Assembly (NCBI GenBank): GCA_944381355.1
Contig: CALWKV010000077.1
Location: 1 to 33,892, forward strand
Length of the DNA: 33,892 nucleotides
Origin: an uncultured Christensenellaceae bacterium
GTDB taxonomy: Bacteria; Bacillota; Clostridia; Christensenellales; UBA3700
Direction: 5' to 3'
Below the pieces are notes generated by a model that saw only the letters and a program-made list of their open reading frames with translations, did no database searches and was not told the DNA's origin. A program made the translations under genes and the position numbers. Of the stretch, positions 1-10,022 are shown piece after piece (the first letter of the stretch is position 1; the number at the start of each line of letters is the position of its first letter).

Positions 1-295
1 AAGTCCGGGCATCGCAAGGCAGGGTGCCGGCCAGTTACCGGTGAAGGCGACTTCAAGGAAAGTGCAACAGAAATAAACCGCCCGCAAGGGTAAGGATGGA
101 AAGGCGAGGTAAGAGCTCACCGCTCCCTCGGCGACGAGGGAGGCTCTGTAAACCCCACCCGATGCAAGAGAAGACGACATATGCGGTTGCCTGCCGCGTC
201 GGAAAATCGCTTGAGGCGTGTGGCAACATACGTCCTAGACAGATGTTTATCCAAGACAGAACCCGGCTTACAGATTGTCTCGCCCCCTCTGCAAT
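1..295 (+). ncRNA. rnpB: RNase P RNA (type A), 5' part outside window
   Basis: This is the catalytic RNA of ribonuclease P, which removes the 5' leader from pre-tRNA. The sequence shows the conserved GAAAGTGCAACAGAAA block at 58-73, the AGGTAAGAGCTCACCG block at 107-122, the GTAAACCCCACCC segment at about 149-161, and the near-3' universal ACAGAACCCGGCTTA block at 257-271. The arrangement after GTAAACCCCACC, with a long P13/P14-like region and then TAGACAGATG, resembles ancestral type A rather than the Bacillus type B RNA. The 5' part, including one strand of P1 and P4, lies before the window, so the gene is partial here. The 3' end is estimated just before the terminator. Its protein partner RnpA is not in the window, but the RNase P modulator RnpM (YlxR) is, at 24639. 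Confidence 0.95.
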
Positions 296-303
296 AATTT
301 TTC

Positions 304-328
304 GCGGCATTTAAGCGCCGCCTTTTTT
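304..328 (+). terminator. Intrinsic terminator of rnpB
   Basis: GCGGC (304-308) pairs with GCCGC (317-321) around an 8-nt loop, followed by a run of six T at 323-328. It sits directly after the RNase P RNA, so it should end that transcript and isolate it from the glucan synthase gene. Confidence 0.8.
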
Positions 329-383
329 ATGCCGCAATTTTAATTTTGCGCAAACGGTCAATAATCGCGTCAAGAGGTGCGAT

Positions 384-3300
384 ATGTTAATTTATATGAT
401 TGCCGTGTTTTCGGTACTTGCCGTAATATGTCTGACGGCTCTTGCGGCGCAGAACGCGCGCAAGTTCAATACTTCGCAATACGTTGCGGGAGGCGACGGC
501 TCTGCCAATATCAAGCAGCTTGCCTTGGCGCTCAAAGACGTAGAGAAGGTAGGCGCGGTGCCTGACGTGGGCAAGTCGCTGCGCGCGCTTAACGCCGCGT
601 ATAAATCGGTCGCTGCGAAAGCGGCGGCAGGAGAGCCGCTTTACGAGTGCGAAAAGTGGATATACGAAAACTTCAGATCTGTTACAGTCGGGATCAGACG
701 TTCTGATTTCCGCGCGTTCGCGGCATTGCCGCATAAAGGAGAGGCGAGGGTTATCCATCTCGCCGACGCGATAGTCGCTCAATATTATTGCAGACTGAGT
801 GCTGAAGTGGTCTCCGAAAGCGTGCGGAATTTTTGCAGATATACCCCTCTGACTTTTGACGAATTGTGCGCTCTGAAAGCAGCCTTCGAAGCTGCATTAC
901 TCAAAAAACTCGCTTTTGTTGCGAGAAAAATACGCTTGCTCGAGCGTTCAAAAAAGCGCGCTGAGGAGGACAGAGAACCTGATTTCAGATACTCGAAAAA
1001 AGAAGGGTATCTGTATTATTACAAGGCGACAGGGAAGAAAATACCCGAAAGATTTCTCAGTGCGAACACGTCGGTCAATATCGAAAACGCAGAGTTCGCC
1101 TTTGCGGGCGCCATGACCGATTACGCTAAGACTGCTGAGGCGGCTATAACGTCATTTAAAGCGTTGGACGGCATTTTTACCGTTTCGTTTGTCAATTCTC
1201 TTTCTATGGTCAACGCTCTGTTTGACAGAGATGAGAATTACGCCGGTAGCGACGCTGAGTCAAAGCGTCAGTATCTCGCTGCAGTCGCATCGCTCGCAAG
1301 ATATTTTAATGCGGGCGAATATGCCGTCGCAAAAGGCGCGACCGATCTTGCGGCGCGCTTTGACGTGCATTTCGGCGAGATAATATTCGATCACCGTTAT
1401 GATCTTCGCGCGCATCTCAAAGGAAAATACGTAAAGTCTCTGAAACGCGCGTCGTTTGCCCTCGACAAGGCTGTATATTATGCGTCCGTATTTGCGATTC
1501 AAACGGTATTTTCTGTTGTGTCGGGTATATTTCTGCCCGCAGTATGGCTAAGGATCTGCGTCGCTATTCTGACTTTCGTCGCAAGTTATCCGGCCGCGAC
1601 TTATATTTCTGAAAGGGTCATATCCTTTTTTCTGCCGAGACGACCTGTTCCGAGAATGAATTACGACAGCATACCCGACGAAGGACGAGTAGCGGTGGTC
1701 GTCTCGCACTACCTCGGCGGAGCCGATGACGCGGTAAAAGCTGCCGAAGATCTGCTTGCGCTTCAGGCTGTAAACAGAGACGATAACGCCTGTTATTATT
1801 TGCTGTGCGATCTTCCTGAAAGCGACAGAGAGACCGACCCTGCCGACAGTGCGGTCATAAATGCCCTCGACGCATATTCGGACAGAGATAATTTCGTTAT
1901 TCTCGTAAGAAAGAGAGTCAGGACGGGCAAGAGATACGGCGCGTACGAGAGAAAACGCGGCGCTATTGCAGATTTCAACGGATATATTCTTTCGGGAGAC
2001 GCGGGTAAATTCAGATATGTTTCTGCAGAAAACGGCTTCAGACCGCGTTTTGCGATAACACTCGACGCAGACAGCAGACTAGGCGCGGGAGAGGTCAGGA
2101 CTGCGGTAAACACCGCGTTGCATCCGCTAAACGCAAAATACGGGATATTGGCGTTTACTTCGATATATTCGCTTTCTTCGATCAGAACGCCTTATTCTGA
2201 CAGGTTTGAGGAAAATTCGGGAGCGGAAACCTATTGTAATTACAGCGATTTTTACTTCAATCTTTGCGGAAAGTCGGTATTTTGCGGTAAAGGTATATAC
2301 AAGATAGCGGAATTCCATGAAAAGACTTCCTGCGCCGTGCCCGACGGACGCGTACTCAGTCACGACGTACTCGAAGGAGCGATTACGGATACCGGATTAC
2401 TCAATCTTGCGACGGCAGAGGACGCTCCGGTCAGTTTTGTCAGCGAATCCGCAAGGCGCAGGAGATGGTTGAGGGGAGATCTGCTTTTGTTGCCGTTCGC
2501 AGGCAAAAAGTATTGTCGGGATGGTATTTACAGCTATATCATACTCAAAAACGCGTTCAGCGCGCTGTCGCCGTTGGCTACGGCAGCGTTGTGGTTCCTC
2601 GCGTTGTATTACGGATATTTTTTCTGTTTTGTCGCAGTGTTTTTTGCGTCGTTTGCTGCTGCGGCTGCATCACTTGTCACGACATTCGCGGCGGGAGGAA
2701 GCGCTGAACCTCGAATGTTGTTCGGCCGCGCGATAAAGATTTTGCTCGCCGCGGCGGAACAGGCATTGATTGCTCCGTATTATGCGGTTGAGAATCTTTT
2801 CGTAATAATAAGAACGTTTACCGATTATGTATTCGCATCACGCAATCTTCTGAAGTGGAAGCCTTTCGCACGCTTTCAGTCGGGTGGATCGTACCGTGCT
2901 CACGCGGCAGTCGTACTTCCTTCATGCATTGTCGTTGCCGTCATTGCCGCGACTTTGTACGGCAGCGTCGCGGTCGCTGTGTACGGCACACTTTCGATCG
3001 TTACCGTAAATGCGCTTTACTTCCTCGGCAAACGGAGAGACGACAGACGGACGAACGGAGAGTTCAGAGAAGAACTGACAGAATACGCGAGGCGCACTTT
3101 CGAATATTTCAGACAAGTGTCCGAGGACGCGCTTCCTTGCGACAATATTCAGATATATCCGCAAAACGGCAAGAGCGCGACGACTTCTCCGACGAATATA
3201 GGTTTTACACTGTTGTCGCACGTTTGCGCCGAACAACTCGGATTTGAAAGCACGGAAGAAGCCGTAGGGAAAATAGAAAAACTGCTGTCTGTCTGCGAGA

Positions 3301-6300
3301 AACTTGAAAAATGGGAAGGTCATCTCTACAACTGGTACGACGTTGCGACGACAAAACCCGTCAATCCGTTTTTCATTTCGACCGTAGACAGCGGAAATTT
3401 CGTCGCTGCGCTCATCGTCTGCAAATCCTTTCTTGAAGATAAGGGCTGCGACGCGCTCGCAAAAAGGTGCGCCGCGCTTGCCGACGGAGCCGATTTTACC
3501 GCTCTTACAGACAAATGCGACAAGAAAATGTATATCGGATACAATGTAGGAGCACGAAAATACGAAGGGCATTACGACATGTTGGCAAGCGAGGCAAGAC
3601 TCACGTCGTATCTTGCGTGCGCAAAAAGTTGCGATACAACGTTGTGGAGCGAGTTGTCGAGAGAGCAGGTCTATTCTCACGGCAACGTGCTTTCGTCATG
3701 GTCGGGATCTGCGTTCGAATATCTGATGCCTCAGATCTTTTTGCCCGACGTGCGCAAGTCTCTTATTACAACAAGCGTGAAAAGAGCGTGCAAAACTTTC
3801 GCTTCAAGAAAATGCAACGGTTACTGGGGTATCAGCGAAAGCGGTTATTACGCTTTCGACGCCAATGCAAATTATCAGTACAAGGCTCACGGAATAAGAC
3901 AACTCGCGTTGTCGGGAGAGGACGACAAGTGCGTGATTGCGCCGTACGCATCCGCTCTGGCTCTCAGATACCTGCCGGGAAAAGCTCTTGCAAATCTGAA
4001 AAAACTCGCATCGGGAGGGTGTTACGGCGAATACGGTTTCTATGAAGCTCTTGACTTTACGTCGGGAAAAAATACGGTAAGTTCTCATATGACGCATCAT
4101 CAGGGCATGATACTCTGTGCAATAACGAACGTGCTGGCCGACGACTGCATAGTCAAATATTTTACTGCCGACAGAACGGTTGCGGGTGCAACTCTTATGC
4201 TCGAGGAAAGAGAGATATCGGCGCGTGCGGGCAAAGCCGGAAAAAGCGATTTCGTCTATTCTGAAAATAAAGGGTTTGCTTCGGATATCGAGTTGTCGGA
4301 ATTTCCCGAGACGTGTCTTTTGTACGGCAGAGAGTACGGCGTCGTCATCGACGATTACGGTTCCGGATATTCGAGGTGGCGCGATAAGGATATAAACGTA
4401 TTTTCTCGCGACTTTTACAAAAACAGTGGTCAATACGGGTATTTCATATGCGACGGAGAGAGATTTTCGCCGACATTCGCACCGCTTAAGAAAGACGGAG
4501 GATGTTACAGGACGACGTTTGCTTCTGACTACGCGAGATTCGTAAACACGAAAGATTTTTGCGAAATGAAAGTATACGTACCCGTTATAATCAGCGGCGA
4601 AGTCAGAGAATATACCGTCGAAAACAGATCGGACAAAATCAAGAATTACGAGTTCGTATTCGCAGAGAGGATAGCGATGGCAGGACGAGAAGAATATGCG
4701 TCTCACCCCGCTTTCTGCGATCTGTTTGTCGGGGCGCGCTTCGATAAGGAGAAAAAGACGGTTTATCTTAAACGCAGACCGAGAGAGACGGGCGACGGTT
4801 TTTCGCTCGCCGCTACTATGATTACGGACGCAGAAGTCGTCGCGGAATGCAACAGAAACTATCTTTACGGCAGAAATACAGGCGACGCAAACCCTTTATT
4901 GGCGTTCGGCAGAGAAGAACCGTCGATCGGAGACGTGATCTCACCGTGTCTCGGACTGAAATGCGCTTTTTCGCTGTCGCCGGGGCAGAAAAAGAAAATA
5001 GCCGTCGTCATACAATGCGCAGAGCGTGAAAGCGTGCTGGAGGAAAAAGTGGAACAGGTGCTCGCAACCGACTTCCTGTTTTACGCAAGCCGCCGTCCGA
5101 GAGAGGGCGAACGCGGTCTGTCTGACAAATATCTCAAAGACGAGAGTACAGCGAGATATGCAGGTCGGCTTGCGGCAAAAGTACTTTACGAGCCGTATTC
5201 CGTCGCTTCACTCGCGGCAAGGGCACAATTGCCGCCCAATCTGGTTTTCAGCGAGAAAGCCTTGATCCTGAAATACAACGGCAACGCCGCATTCACTAAA
5301 AAAGCGGTTGCCGCGGCGATAGCGTGCAGGTTGGCGGGAGTAGATCTGAGACTAGTGATAATATACGACGAGCGCGACGTCATGACCGGCGAAACAAAAA
5401 CCGAAATATGCGAAAGGGCGGGGATAAGCGATCTTGCGAGTCTGCATTTCGTTATGTTCGTCGACGAGAGCAGCGTAAAGCCTTCTGATGTCAAAAACCT
5501 GATTTCCGGCGCGTTCTGCGTGCTGAATCAAAAAGTCGCGGATAAAACGGCATGCTGTTCAATAGCAGTAAGAAAAAAAAGAGGAAGTTGTCGCTTTCTT
5601 CCATGCGAAATACCAATGCTTACCGAGTGCGGCAACGGCGGTTTCGATTCAAACGGCGACTACGTGGTGACGAGTCGTCCTTCTGCGCCATATTCAAACG
5701 TAGTATGCGCAAGACTCGGGGGCTTCGTTGCGACCGAAAACGGCGGAGGTTTCAACTATTTTCTCAACAGCAGATCGTATAAACTCAGCGGCTGGAGCAA
5801 CGATCCCGTAGCCGATACGCCTGCGGAGCGCTTTCTGGTGTCAGACGATAACGGCGTTATCCGCGTGAATAAATTGAATAAAGGCGGTTATGTGCGGCAT
5901 AAAAAGGGCGCGACGGAATATTGCTGCAAAACCGAAAGAGCGTATTTCAGACTGAAAAAATCGCTCGCCTGCGACGGCAGAATTATATATTACCGACTTG
6001 ACGTGCGAAATCTGTCCGATGACAGATTGACGCTTAACGTCGGTTGTTATTTCGAGCCGTGCGTTGATTTTGCAGAAAACAGGAGCGACGTTTGCGTCAG
6101 CGAATTCGGCAAAGACGCTGTCAGAGTGTTCAACGTAAAGACGGGCAGAGAGTTTTTCCTGCTTGCTAAGAACAGATACGAGGCGGTGACAGATTACGCA
6201 CAGGTTACTTCGAGAGGGATCAACGGATTCAATCCCAAACGTACGAAGAGCGCGTTCAACAATCCTTACTGCGGCGCGACAGTTGTGCTGACACTTTCAA

Positions 6301-7865
6301 AAAAGAGCGCCGCCGAAGCGGAATTCGCGCTTTGCGACAGCGAAGAAACGCTGGCAATGGCGAGAAGTGCCGATCTGTCTGCCGAAAGCATAAGATGCGC
6401 GCAGACGCTCGCCTCAACGCCGCTGTCGCTCGAAAGCGGAGACCGCAGTCTCGATCTTCTGTTCGGAAATCTGCCGTATCAGGTGCTGTCAAGCAGAATG
6501 AACGGAAGATGCGGATATTATCAGGCGGGCGGCGCGATCGGCTTCAGAGATCAGCTTCAGGATTGTCTCGCTCTCCTGTGGACGTGTCCGGAACGCGTGA
6601 GAGAACATATTCTCCTGTGTGCAGAAAGGCAATATGCCGACGGAGACGTGATGCACTGGTGGCATGCGCCTGCGTTCGGAGTCAGGACGAGAATAACGGA
6701 TGACAGGCTGTTTCTGCCATACGTCGTCTGCGAATACGTCGAGCATACCGGAGACGAGAGCATACTCGCCGAGCAATGCGGTTATCTTGAGGGAGAACCT
6801 CTCGAAAACATGAAAGAAGCGCGTCTCGAACACGGCAAATATTCTGACGTCAGAGAAAGCCTGTTGCTCCATATGCAGAGGGCGATCGACAGCGCAACGG
6901 TGACGGGCGAACACGGATTGCTTCTAATCGGTAGCGGAGACTGGAACGACGCTCTCAACGGCATCGGCATCAGGGGCAGAGGCGAAAGCGTATGGCTGAC
7001 GCAGTTTGCGGTCTGCGTGATAGAAAAATTCTGCAAGTATATCGACTCTGCAAGCGCGAAAAAGTACAGGGCGGTCGCGGCGAGACTGAGGCGCGCGCTC
7101 GAAAAGGCGTATATAGACGGCAGATGGGCAAGAGCGTTCACGGACGACGGCGAGTGGCTGGGCGTAAAAAATTCGCCTGCCTGCAAAACCGATCTCATCT
7201 GTCAATGCTGGGCTGTAATAGCCGGCATAGGAAGCAACGAGGACAGAAAAAGCGCAATGCATGCGGCAAAGTCGCTTGTAGACGAAAAAGCGGGAGCGAT
7301 AAAGCTGTTTTCACCTCCGTTCAGCGGCAAAAAACGCTACGGGTACATCTCGTCTTATCCCGAGGGCGTAAGAGAAAACGGCGGTCAGTACACGCATGCC
7401 GCGGTATGGTATCTGCTCGCGTGTTGCAGAGCGGGCGACAGAGAGGAAGCCAACAGGGCGCTTAAATTGCTCAATCCCGCTGAAAGGTGTGTTGACGTTG
7501 AAAAAAACGCGCGTTACAAGGGCGAGCCTTACGTTCTTGCGGGCGACGTTTATACCAACAAGGACAACGTCGGGCGCGCGGGCTGGACGTGGTATACGGG
7601 CAGCGCGGCATGGCTGTATAAGGTCATCGTCGAAGAAATGCTCGGCGTAAAAAAGCGGGGAGAGGCGCTCGAATTTTCCGCACCTATGCTTGACGGTGCA
7701 GAAAACGCCGTTCTGCGTTATGAATACAAAGGCACGTCATACCTGATTAAATTCGAGAATGCGGGGAAAAAGGGTATCAGAACGGGCGGTGTAAATTATA
7801 CCAACTGTTCGACTCTTGCGCTCAAGGAAAACAGAGGAGAGGTGGAAGTGACGGTGCTGTACTGA
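384..7865 (+). CDS. Cyclic beta-1,2-glucan synthase (NdvB/Cgs type)
   Basis: Membrane enzyme of 2493 aa predicted to polymerise UDP-glucose into beta-1,2-glucan, cyclise it and trim it by phosphorolysis. Residues 1-22 form a hydrophobic anchor. A membrane pair near 360-420 precedes a GT84 glycosyltransferase domain (about 430-720) with DAD at 561-563, HDVLEG at 660-665 and the RxxRW motif ending at W695. More membrane helices follow (about 722-772 and 836-886). A cyclisation domain of the glucoamylase-like/GH189 type (about 930-1260) carries SGYYAFDANANYQYKAHGI and SSHMTHHQGM. The C-terminus is GH94 phosphorylase-like, with HWWHAPAFG near 2092 and GDWND at 2185-2189, where D2186 matches the family general acid. 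Length is a little below the ~2800 aa of Rhizobium/Brucella enzymes. The start is supported by AAGAGGTG at 372-379. It stands alone, with no NdvA-type exporter beside it. Domain identity is strong; product chemistry is inferred from the family. Confidence 0.93.
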   Translation: MLIYMIAVFSVLAVICLTALAAQNARKFNTSQYVAGGDGSANIKQLALALKDVEKVGAVPDVGKSLRALNAAYKSVAAKAAAGEPLYECEKWIYENFRSVTVGIRRSDFRAFAALPHKGEARVIHLADAIVAQYYCRLSAEVVSESVRNFCRYTPLTFDELCALKAAFEAALLKKLAFVARKIRLLERSKKRAEEDREPDFRYSKKEGYLYYYKATGKKIPERFLSANTSVNIENAEFAFAGAMTDYAKTAEAAITSFKALDGIFTVSFVNSLSMVNALFDRDENYAGSDAESKRQYLAAVASLARYFNAGEYAVAKGATDLAARFDVHFGEIIFDHRYDLRAHLKGKYVKSLKRASFALDKAVYYASVFAIQTVFSVVSGIFLPAVWLRICVAILTFVASYPAATYISERVISFFLPRRPVPRMNYDSIPDEGRVAVVVSHYLGGADDAVKAAEDLLALQAVNRDDNACYYLLCDLPESDRETDPADSAVINALDAYSDRDNFVILVRKRVRTGKRYGAYERKRGAIADFNGYILSGDAGKFRYVSAENGFRPRFAITLDADSRLGAGEVRTAVNTALHPLNAKYGILAFTSIYSLSSIRTPYSDRFEENSGAETYCNYSDFYFNLCGKSVFCGKGIYKIAEFHEKTSCAVPDGRVLSHDVLEGAITDTGLLNLATAEDAPVSFVSESARRRRWLRGDLLLLPFAGKKYCRDGIYSYIILKNAFSALSPLATAALWFLALYYGYFFCFVAVFFASFAAAAASLVTTFAAGGSAEPRMLFGRAIKILLAAAEQALIAPYYAVENLFVIIRTFTDYVFASRNLLKWKPFARFQSGGSYRAHAAVVLPSCIVVAVIAATLYGSVAVAVYGTLSIVTVNALYFLGKRRDDRRTNGEFREELTEYARRTFEYFRQVSEDALPCDNIQIYPQNGKSATTSPTNIGFTLLSHVCAEQLGFESTEEAVGKIEKLLSVCEKLEKWEGHLYNWYDVATTKPVNPFFISTVDSGNFVAALIVCKSFLEDKGCDALAKRCAALADGADFTALTDKCDKKMYIGYNVGARKYEGHYDMLASEARLTSYLACAKSCDTTLWSELSREQVYSHGNVLSSWSGSAFEYLMPQIFLPDVRKSLITTSVKRACKTFASRKCNGYWGISESGYYAFDANANYQYKAHGIRQLALSGEDDKCVIAPYASALALRYLPGKALANLKKLASGGCYGEYGFYEALDFTSGKNTVSSHMTHHQGMILCAITNVLADDCIVKYFTADRTVAGATLMLEEREISARAGKAGKSDFVYSENKGFASDIELSEFPETCLLYGREYGVVIDDYGSGYSRWRDKDINVFSRDFYKNSGQYGYFICDGERFSPTFAPLKKDGGCYRTTFASDYARFVNTKDFCEMKVYVPVIISGEVREYTVENRSDKIKNYEFVFAERIAMAGREEYASHPAFCDLFVGARFDKEKKTVYLKRRPRETGDGFSLAATMITDAEVVAECNRNYLYGRNTGDANPLLAFGREEPSIGDVISPCLGLKCAFSLSPGQKKKIAVVIQCAERESVLEEKVEQVLATDFLFYASRRPREGERGLSDKYLKDESTARYAGRLAAKVLYEPYSVASLAARAQLPPNLVFSEKALILKYNGNAAFTKKAVAAAIACRLAGVDLRLVIIYDERDVMTGETKTEICERAGISDLASLHFVMFVDESSVKPSDVKNLISGAFCVLNQKVADKTACCSIAVRKKRGSCRFLPCEIPMLTECGNGGFDSNGDYVVTSRPSAPYSNVVCARLGGFVATENGGGFNYFLNSRSYKLSGWSNDPVADTPAERFLVSDDNGVIRVNKLNKGGYVRHKKGATEYCCKTERAYFRLKKSLACDGRIIYYRLDVRNLSDDRLTLNVGCYFEPCVDFAENRSDVCVSEFGKDAVRVFNVKTGREFFLLAKNRYEAVTDYAQVTSRGINGFNPKRTKSAFNNPYCGATVVLTLSKKSAAEAEFALCDSEETLAMARSADLSAESIRCAQTLASTPLSLESGDRSLDLLFGNLPYQVLSSRMNGRCGYYQAGGAIGFRDQLQDCLALLWTCPERVREHILLCAERQYADGDVMHWWHAPAFGVRTRITDDRLFLPYVVCEYVEHTGDESILAEQCGYLEGEPLENMKEARLEHGKYSDVRESLLLHMQRAIDSATVTGEHGLLLIGSGDWNDALNGIGIRGRGESVWLTQFAVCVIEKFCKYIDSASAKKYRAVAARLRRALEKAYIDGRWARAFTDDGEWLGVKNSPACKTDLICQCWAVIAGIGSNEDRKSAMHAAKSLVDEKAGAIKLFSPPFSGKKRYGYISSYPEGVRENGGQYTHAAVWYLLACCRAGDREEANRALKLLNPAERCVDVEKNARYKGEPYVLAGDVYTNKDNVGRAGWTWYTGSAAWLYKVIVEEMLGVKKRGEALEFSAPMLDGAENAVLRYEYKGTSYLIKFENAGKKGIRTGGVNYTNCSTLALKENRGEVEVTVLY

Positions 7866-7935
7866 CAAAATAACAGTGAAATATTCGACTCGTACGCGGT
7901 CTGTAAAAATATTGTCCGTGCCTGACGCTCCGCTC

Positions 7936-7964
7936 TTGACAACGCAGAGCTAGATATTTATAAT
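7936..7964 (+). promoter_or_regulatory. Perfect sigma-A promoter for rarA
   Basis: TTGACA at 7936-7941 and TATAAT at 7959-7964 are separated by exactly 17 bp, matching consensus at every position. The predicted start site is about 7971, two bases before the rarA ATG at 7973, so the transcript should be essentially leaderless. Confidence 0.85.
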
Positions 7965-7972
7965 AAACGTGT

Positions 7973-9265
7973 ATGGACAGTCTATTCGATTACAACGTAA
8001 ACGCTTCAAGACCGCTTGCGGAAAAAATGCGCCCGACCTCGCTCGACGATTTCGTCGGTCAGCAGCATATAGTCGGCAAGGGCAGCCTTTTGCGCAGGGC
8101 GATTCTTGCGGACAAGCTGGGAAGCTGTATATTTTACGGACCTCCCGGTTGCGGCAAGACGACGCTCGCACATATCATCGCTTCGACGACTCACAGCGAT
8201 TTCGTGCAGATGAACGCGGTCTCCAGCGGTGTAGCTGAAGCAAAAAAAGTCATCGAGGACGCAAAGGCGAGGCTCGAGCTTTACGGCACGCGCACTTATC
8301 TTATGCTCGACGAGTGCCACAGGTGGAACAAGGCTCAGTCGGACTGCATGCTTGCGGCGATAGAGCAGGGGTACATCGTGTTTATCGGCTCGACGACAGA
8401 AAATCCCTATGTGAACATGACGAGGGCAATCGTCTCGCGTTGCCGCGTTTTCGAGTTCAAGAGGCTTAGTGAGGACGACGTGAAAAACGCGCTCAAAAGG
8501 GCGATATCGGACAAAACCAACGGTCTCGGCAACTACGATCTCACCGTGGACGAAAAGGCTCTCGATCATCTCGTATGGGCGTCTGACGGAGACTTGCGCA
8601 CCGCGCTCAACGCTTTAGAGCTTGCCGTGATGACTACCGATCCCGACAAGGAAGGCAAGATAAAGATAGATCTCGAGACGGCGCAGCAGTCAATTCAGAA
8701 AAAAGCTCTCAGTATAGACGAAAGCACTTATTACGATATGCTTTCCGCGTTCTGCAAATCGCTGAGAGGCAGTGACAGCGACGCGGCTCTGTACTGGGCG
8801 GAAAGGCTTATTCAGGCAGGTTGCGACCCTCTGCTCATCGCGCGAAGAACGCTCGTTCACAGCAGCGAGGACGTGGGTATGGCTGATCCGATGGCTCTCG
8901 TCGTAGCAAATTCCGCAGTCGAGGCATACAAAAATCTGGGCATGCCTGAAGGCAAAATTCCGCTTTACAACGCAATAATATACGTCTGCGAGGCAAGCAA
9001 ATCCAACAGCGTCGTCGAGGCAATGTACGGCGCGGAAAGGCTTGTCGCAGAGAGTAAGGACGACAATGTGCCGCCCTATCTGAGAGATACCCATTACCAT
9101 ACGGACAAGGTGACGGGATACAAATACGTTCACGATTACGGCGGCTGGGTGGAGCAGACTTATCTGCCGGAATCAATTAAAGATGCACAGCTCTACAAGC
9201 CGTCGAAGAACGGCAAAGAAAAGGACCTCGTTCGCGCCAAAGTGATAAAGGCGAACAAAGGATAA
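7973..9265 (+). CDS. rarA: Replication-associated recombination protein A (AAA+ ATPase, RarA/MgsA)
   Basis: Clamp-loader-like AAA+ ATPase acting at stalled replication forks. The 430-aa length is normal for the family. The N-terminus MDSLFDY...MRPTSLDDFVGQ is the family's usual start, which fixes the ATG at 7973. Walker A GPPGCGKTT is at residues 56-64 and Walker B LMLDECHRW at about 110-118 (the family usually has DEIHRF). The sensor/arginine-finger stretch STTENPY...SRCRVFEF follows, and the C-terminal tetramerisation part includes the typical SSEDVGMADP. There is no Shine-Dalgarno upstream, and the ATG lies 8 nt after the -10 box of a perfect promoter, so translation is probably leaderless. 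It heads a run with the ABC genes and ruvX: the next ATG is 3 nt after its stop. Confidence 0.96.
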   Translation: MDSLFDYNVNASRPLAEKMRPTSLDDFVGQQHIVGKGSLLRRAILADKLGSCIFYGPPGCGKTTLAHIIASTTHSDFVQMNAVSSGVAEAKKVIEDAKARLELYGTRTYLMLDECHRWNKAQSDCMLAAIEQGYIVFIGSTTENPYVNMTRAIVSRCRVFEFKRLSEDDVKNALKRAISDKTNGLGNYDLTVDEKALDHLVWASDGDLRTALNALELAVMTTDPDKEGKIKIDLETAQQSIQKKALSIDESTYYDMLSAFCKSLRGSDSDAALYWAERLIQAGCDPLLIARRTLVHSSEDVGMADPMALVVANSAVEAYKNLGMPEGKIPLYNAIIYVCEASKSNSVVEAMYGAERLVAESKDDNVPPYLRDTHYHTDKVTGYKYVHDYGGWVEQTYLPESIKDAQLYKPSKNGKEKDLVRAKVIKANKG

Positions 9266-9268
9266 ATT

Positions 9269-10021
9269 ATGCTTGAAATAACCAATCTCGTAAAAAAGTA
9301 CAAAAACAGCGAAAAGCTGGCGGTAAACGACGTTTCGCTGACCGTGGGCGAAGGCGAAGTTTTCGGCTTTCTCGGACCAAACGGCGCAGGTAAATCCACG
9401 ACGATCAAGTGCGCATGCGGCATTCTTCCTTTCGACTCGGGCAGCATAAGGATATGCGGCAGGAGCATAAAGGACGAGCCGATTGCCGCCAAGAAGAATA
9501 TCGGCTACGTATCTGACAATCATGCGCTTTACGACAGGCTGACGGCGAGAGAATATCTCAATTTCGTCTGCGACATATACGGTGTAGGACTAAACGACAG
9601 AAAGACGCGCGCAGACAAATATCTGTCTCTTTTCGGGCTTGCCGACGCGTACGATACGCCGATAAAGTCGTATTCGCACGGTATGAAACAGAAGATATGC
9701 GTTATCGGCGCGCTTATCCACAATCCCAAGCTGTGGATACTCGACGAGCCTATGACGGGTCTGGACCCGAAATCCGCTTTCGAGCTTAAAGAGCTGATGA
9801 AAGAGCATTGCAAAGAGGGCAACAGCGTGTTTTTCAGTTCGCACGTGCTCGAAGTCGTTGAAAAAGTCTGCGACAAGGTCGCTATAGTAGACGGCGGGAA
9901 GCTCATCGCTTCTTTCGATATAGCCGATCTCAGGACTATGAAGGACAACAAGTCTCTCGAGGACGTGTTCCTCTCTCTTACCGAGGACAAACCGCAGAGC
10001 GGAGATATAAAATTCGACTGA
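9269..10021 (+). CDS. ABC transporter ATP-binding protein
   Basis: Nucleotide-binding subunit of an ABC-2 type exporter, 250 aa. Walker A GPNGAGKST is at residues 36-44, the signature appears as YSHGMKQK (a common variant of LSGGQ in this subfamily) near 131-138, Walker B is LWILDEPMTGLD and the H-loop is SSHVLE. An AAAGGA ribosome-binding site lies about 8 nt upstream at 9256-9261. Its TGA is followed by the permease ATG after one base, so the two are translationally coupled and form one transporter. The substrate cannot be read from the sequence; homologues include drug, bacteriocin and lipid exporters. The location between rarA and ruvX gives no clear functional hint. Confidence 0.93.
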   Translation: MLEITNLVKKYKNSEKLAVNDVSLTVGEGEVFGFLGPNGAGKSTTIKCACGILPFDSGSIRICGRSIKDEPIAAKKNIGYVSDNHALYDRLTAREYLNFVCDIYGVGLNDRKTRADKYLSLFGLADAYDTPIKSYSHGMKQKICVIGALIHNPKLWILDEPMTGLDPKSAFELKELMKEHCKEGNSVFFSSHVLEVVEKVCDKVAIVDGGKLIASFDIADLRTMKDNKSLEDVFLSLTEDKPQSGDIKFD

Positions 10022-10022
10022 T

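Noticed and set aside
96..314. 72-codon frame inside the RNase P RNA region
   Set aside because: The sequence is explained by conserved RNase P RNA; there is no ribosome-binding site or protein similarity.
7866..7935. Terminator after the glucan synthase gene
   Set aside because: Only short AATATT repeats are present, with no stable stem and no T tract.
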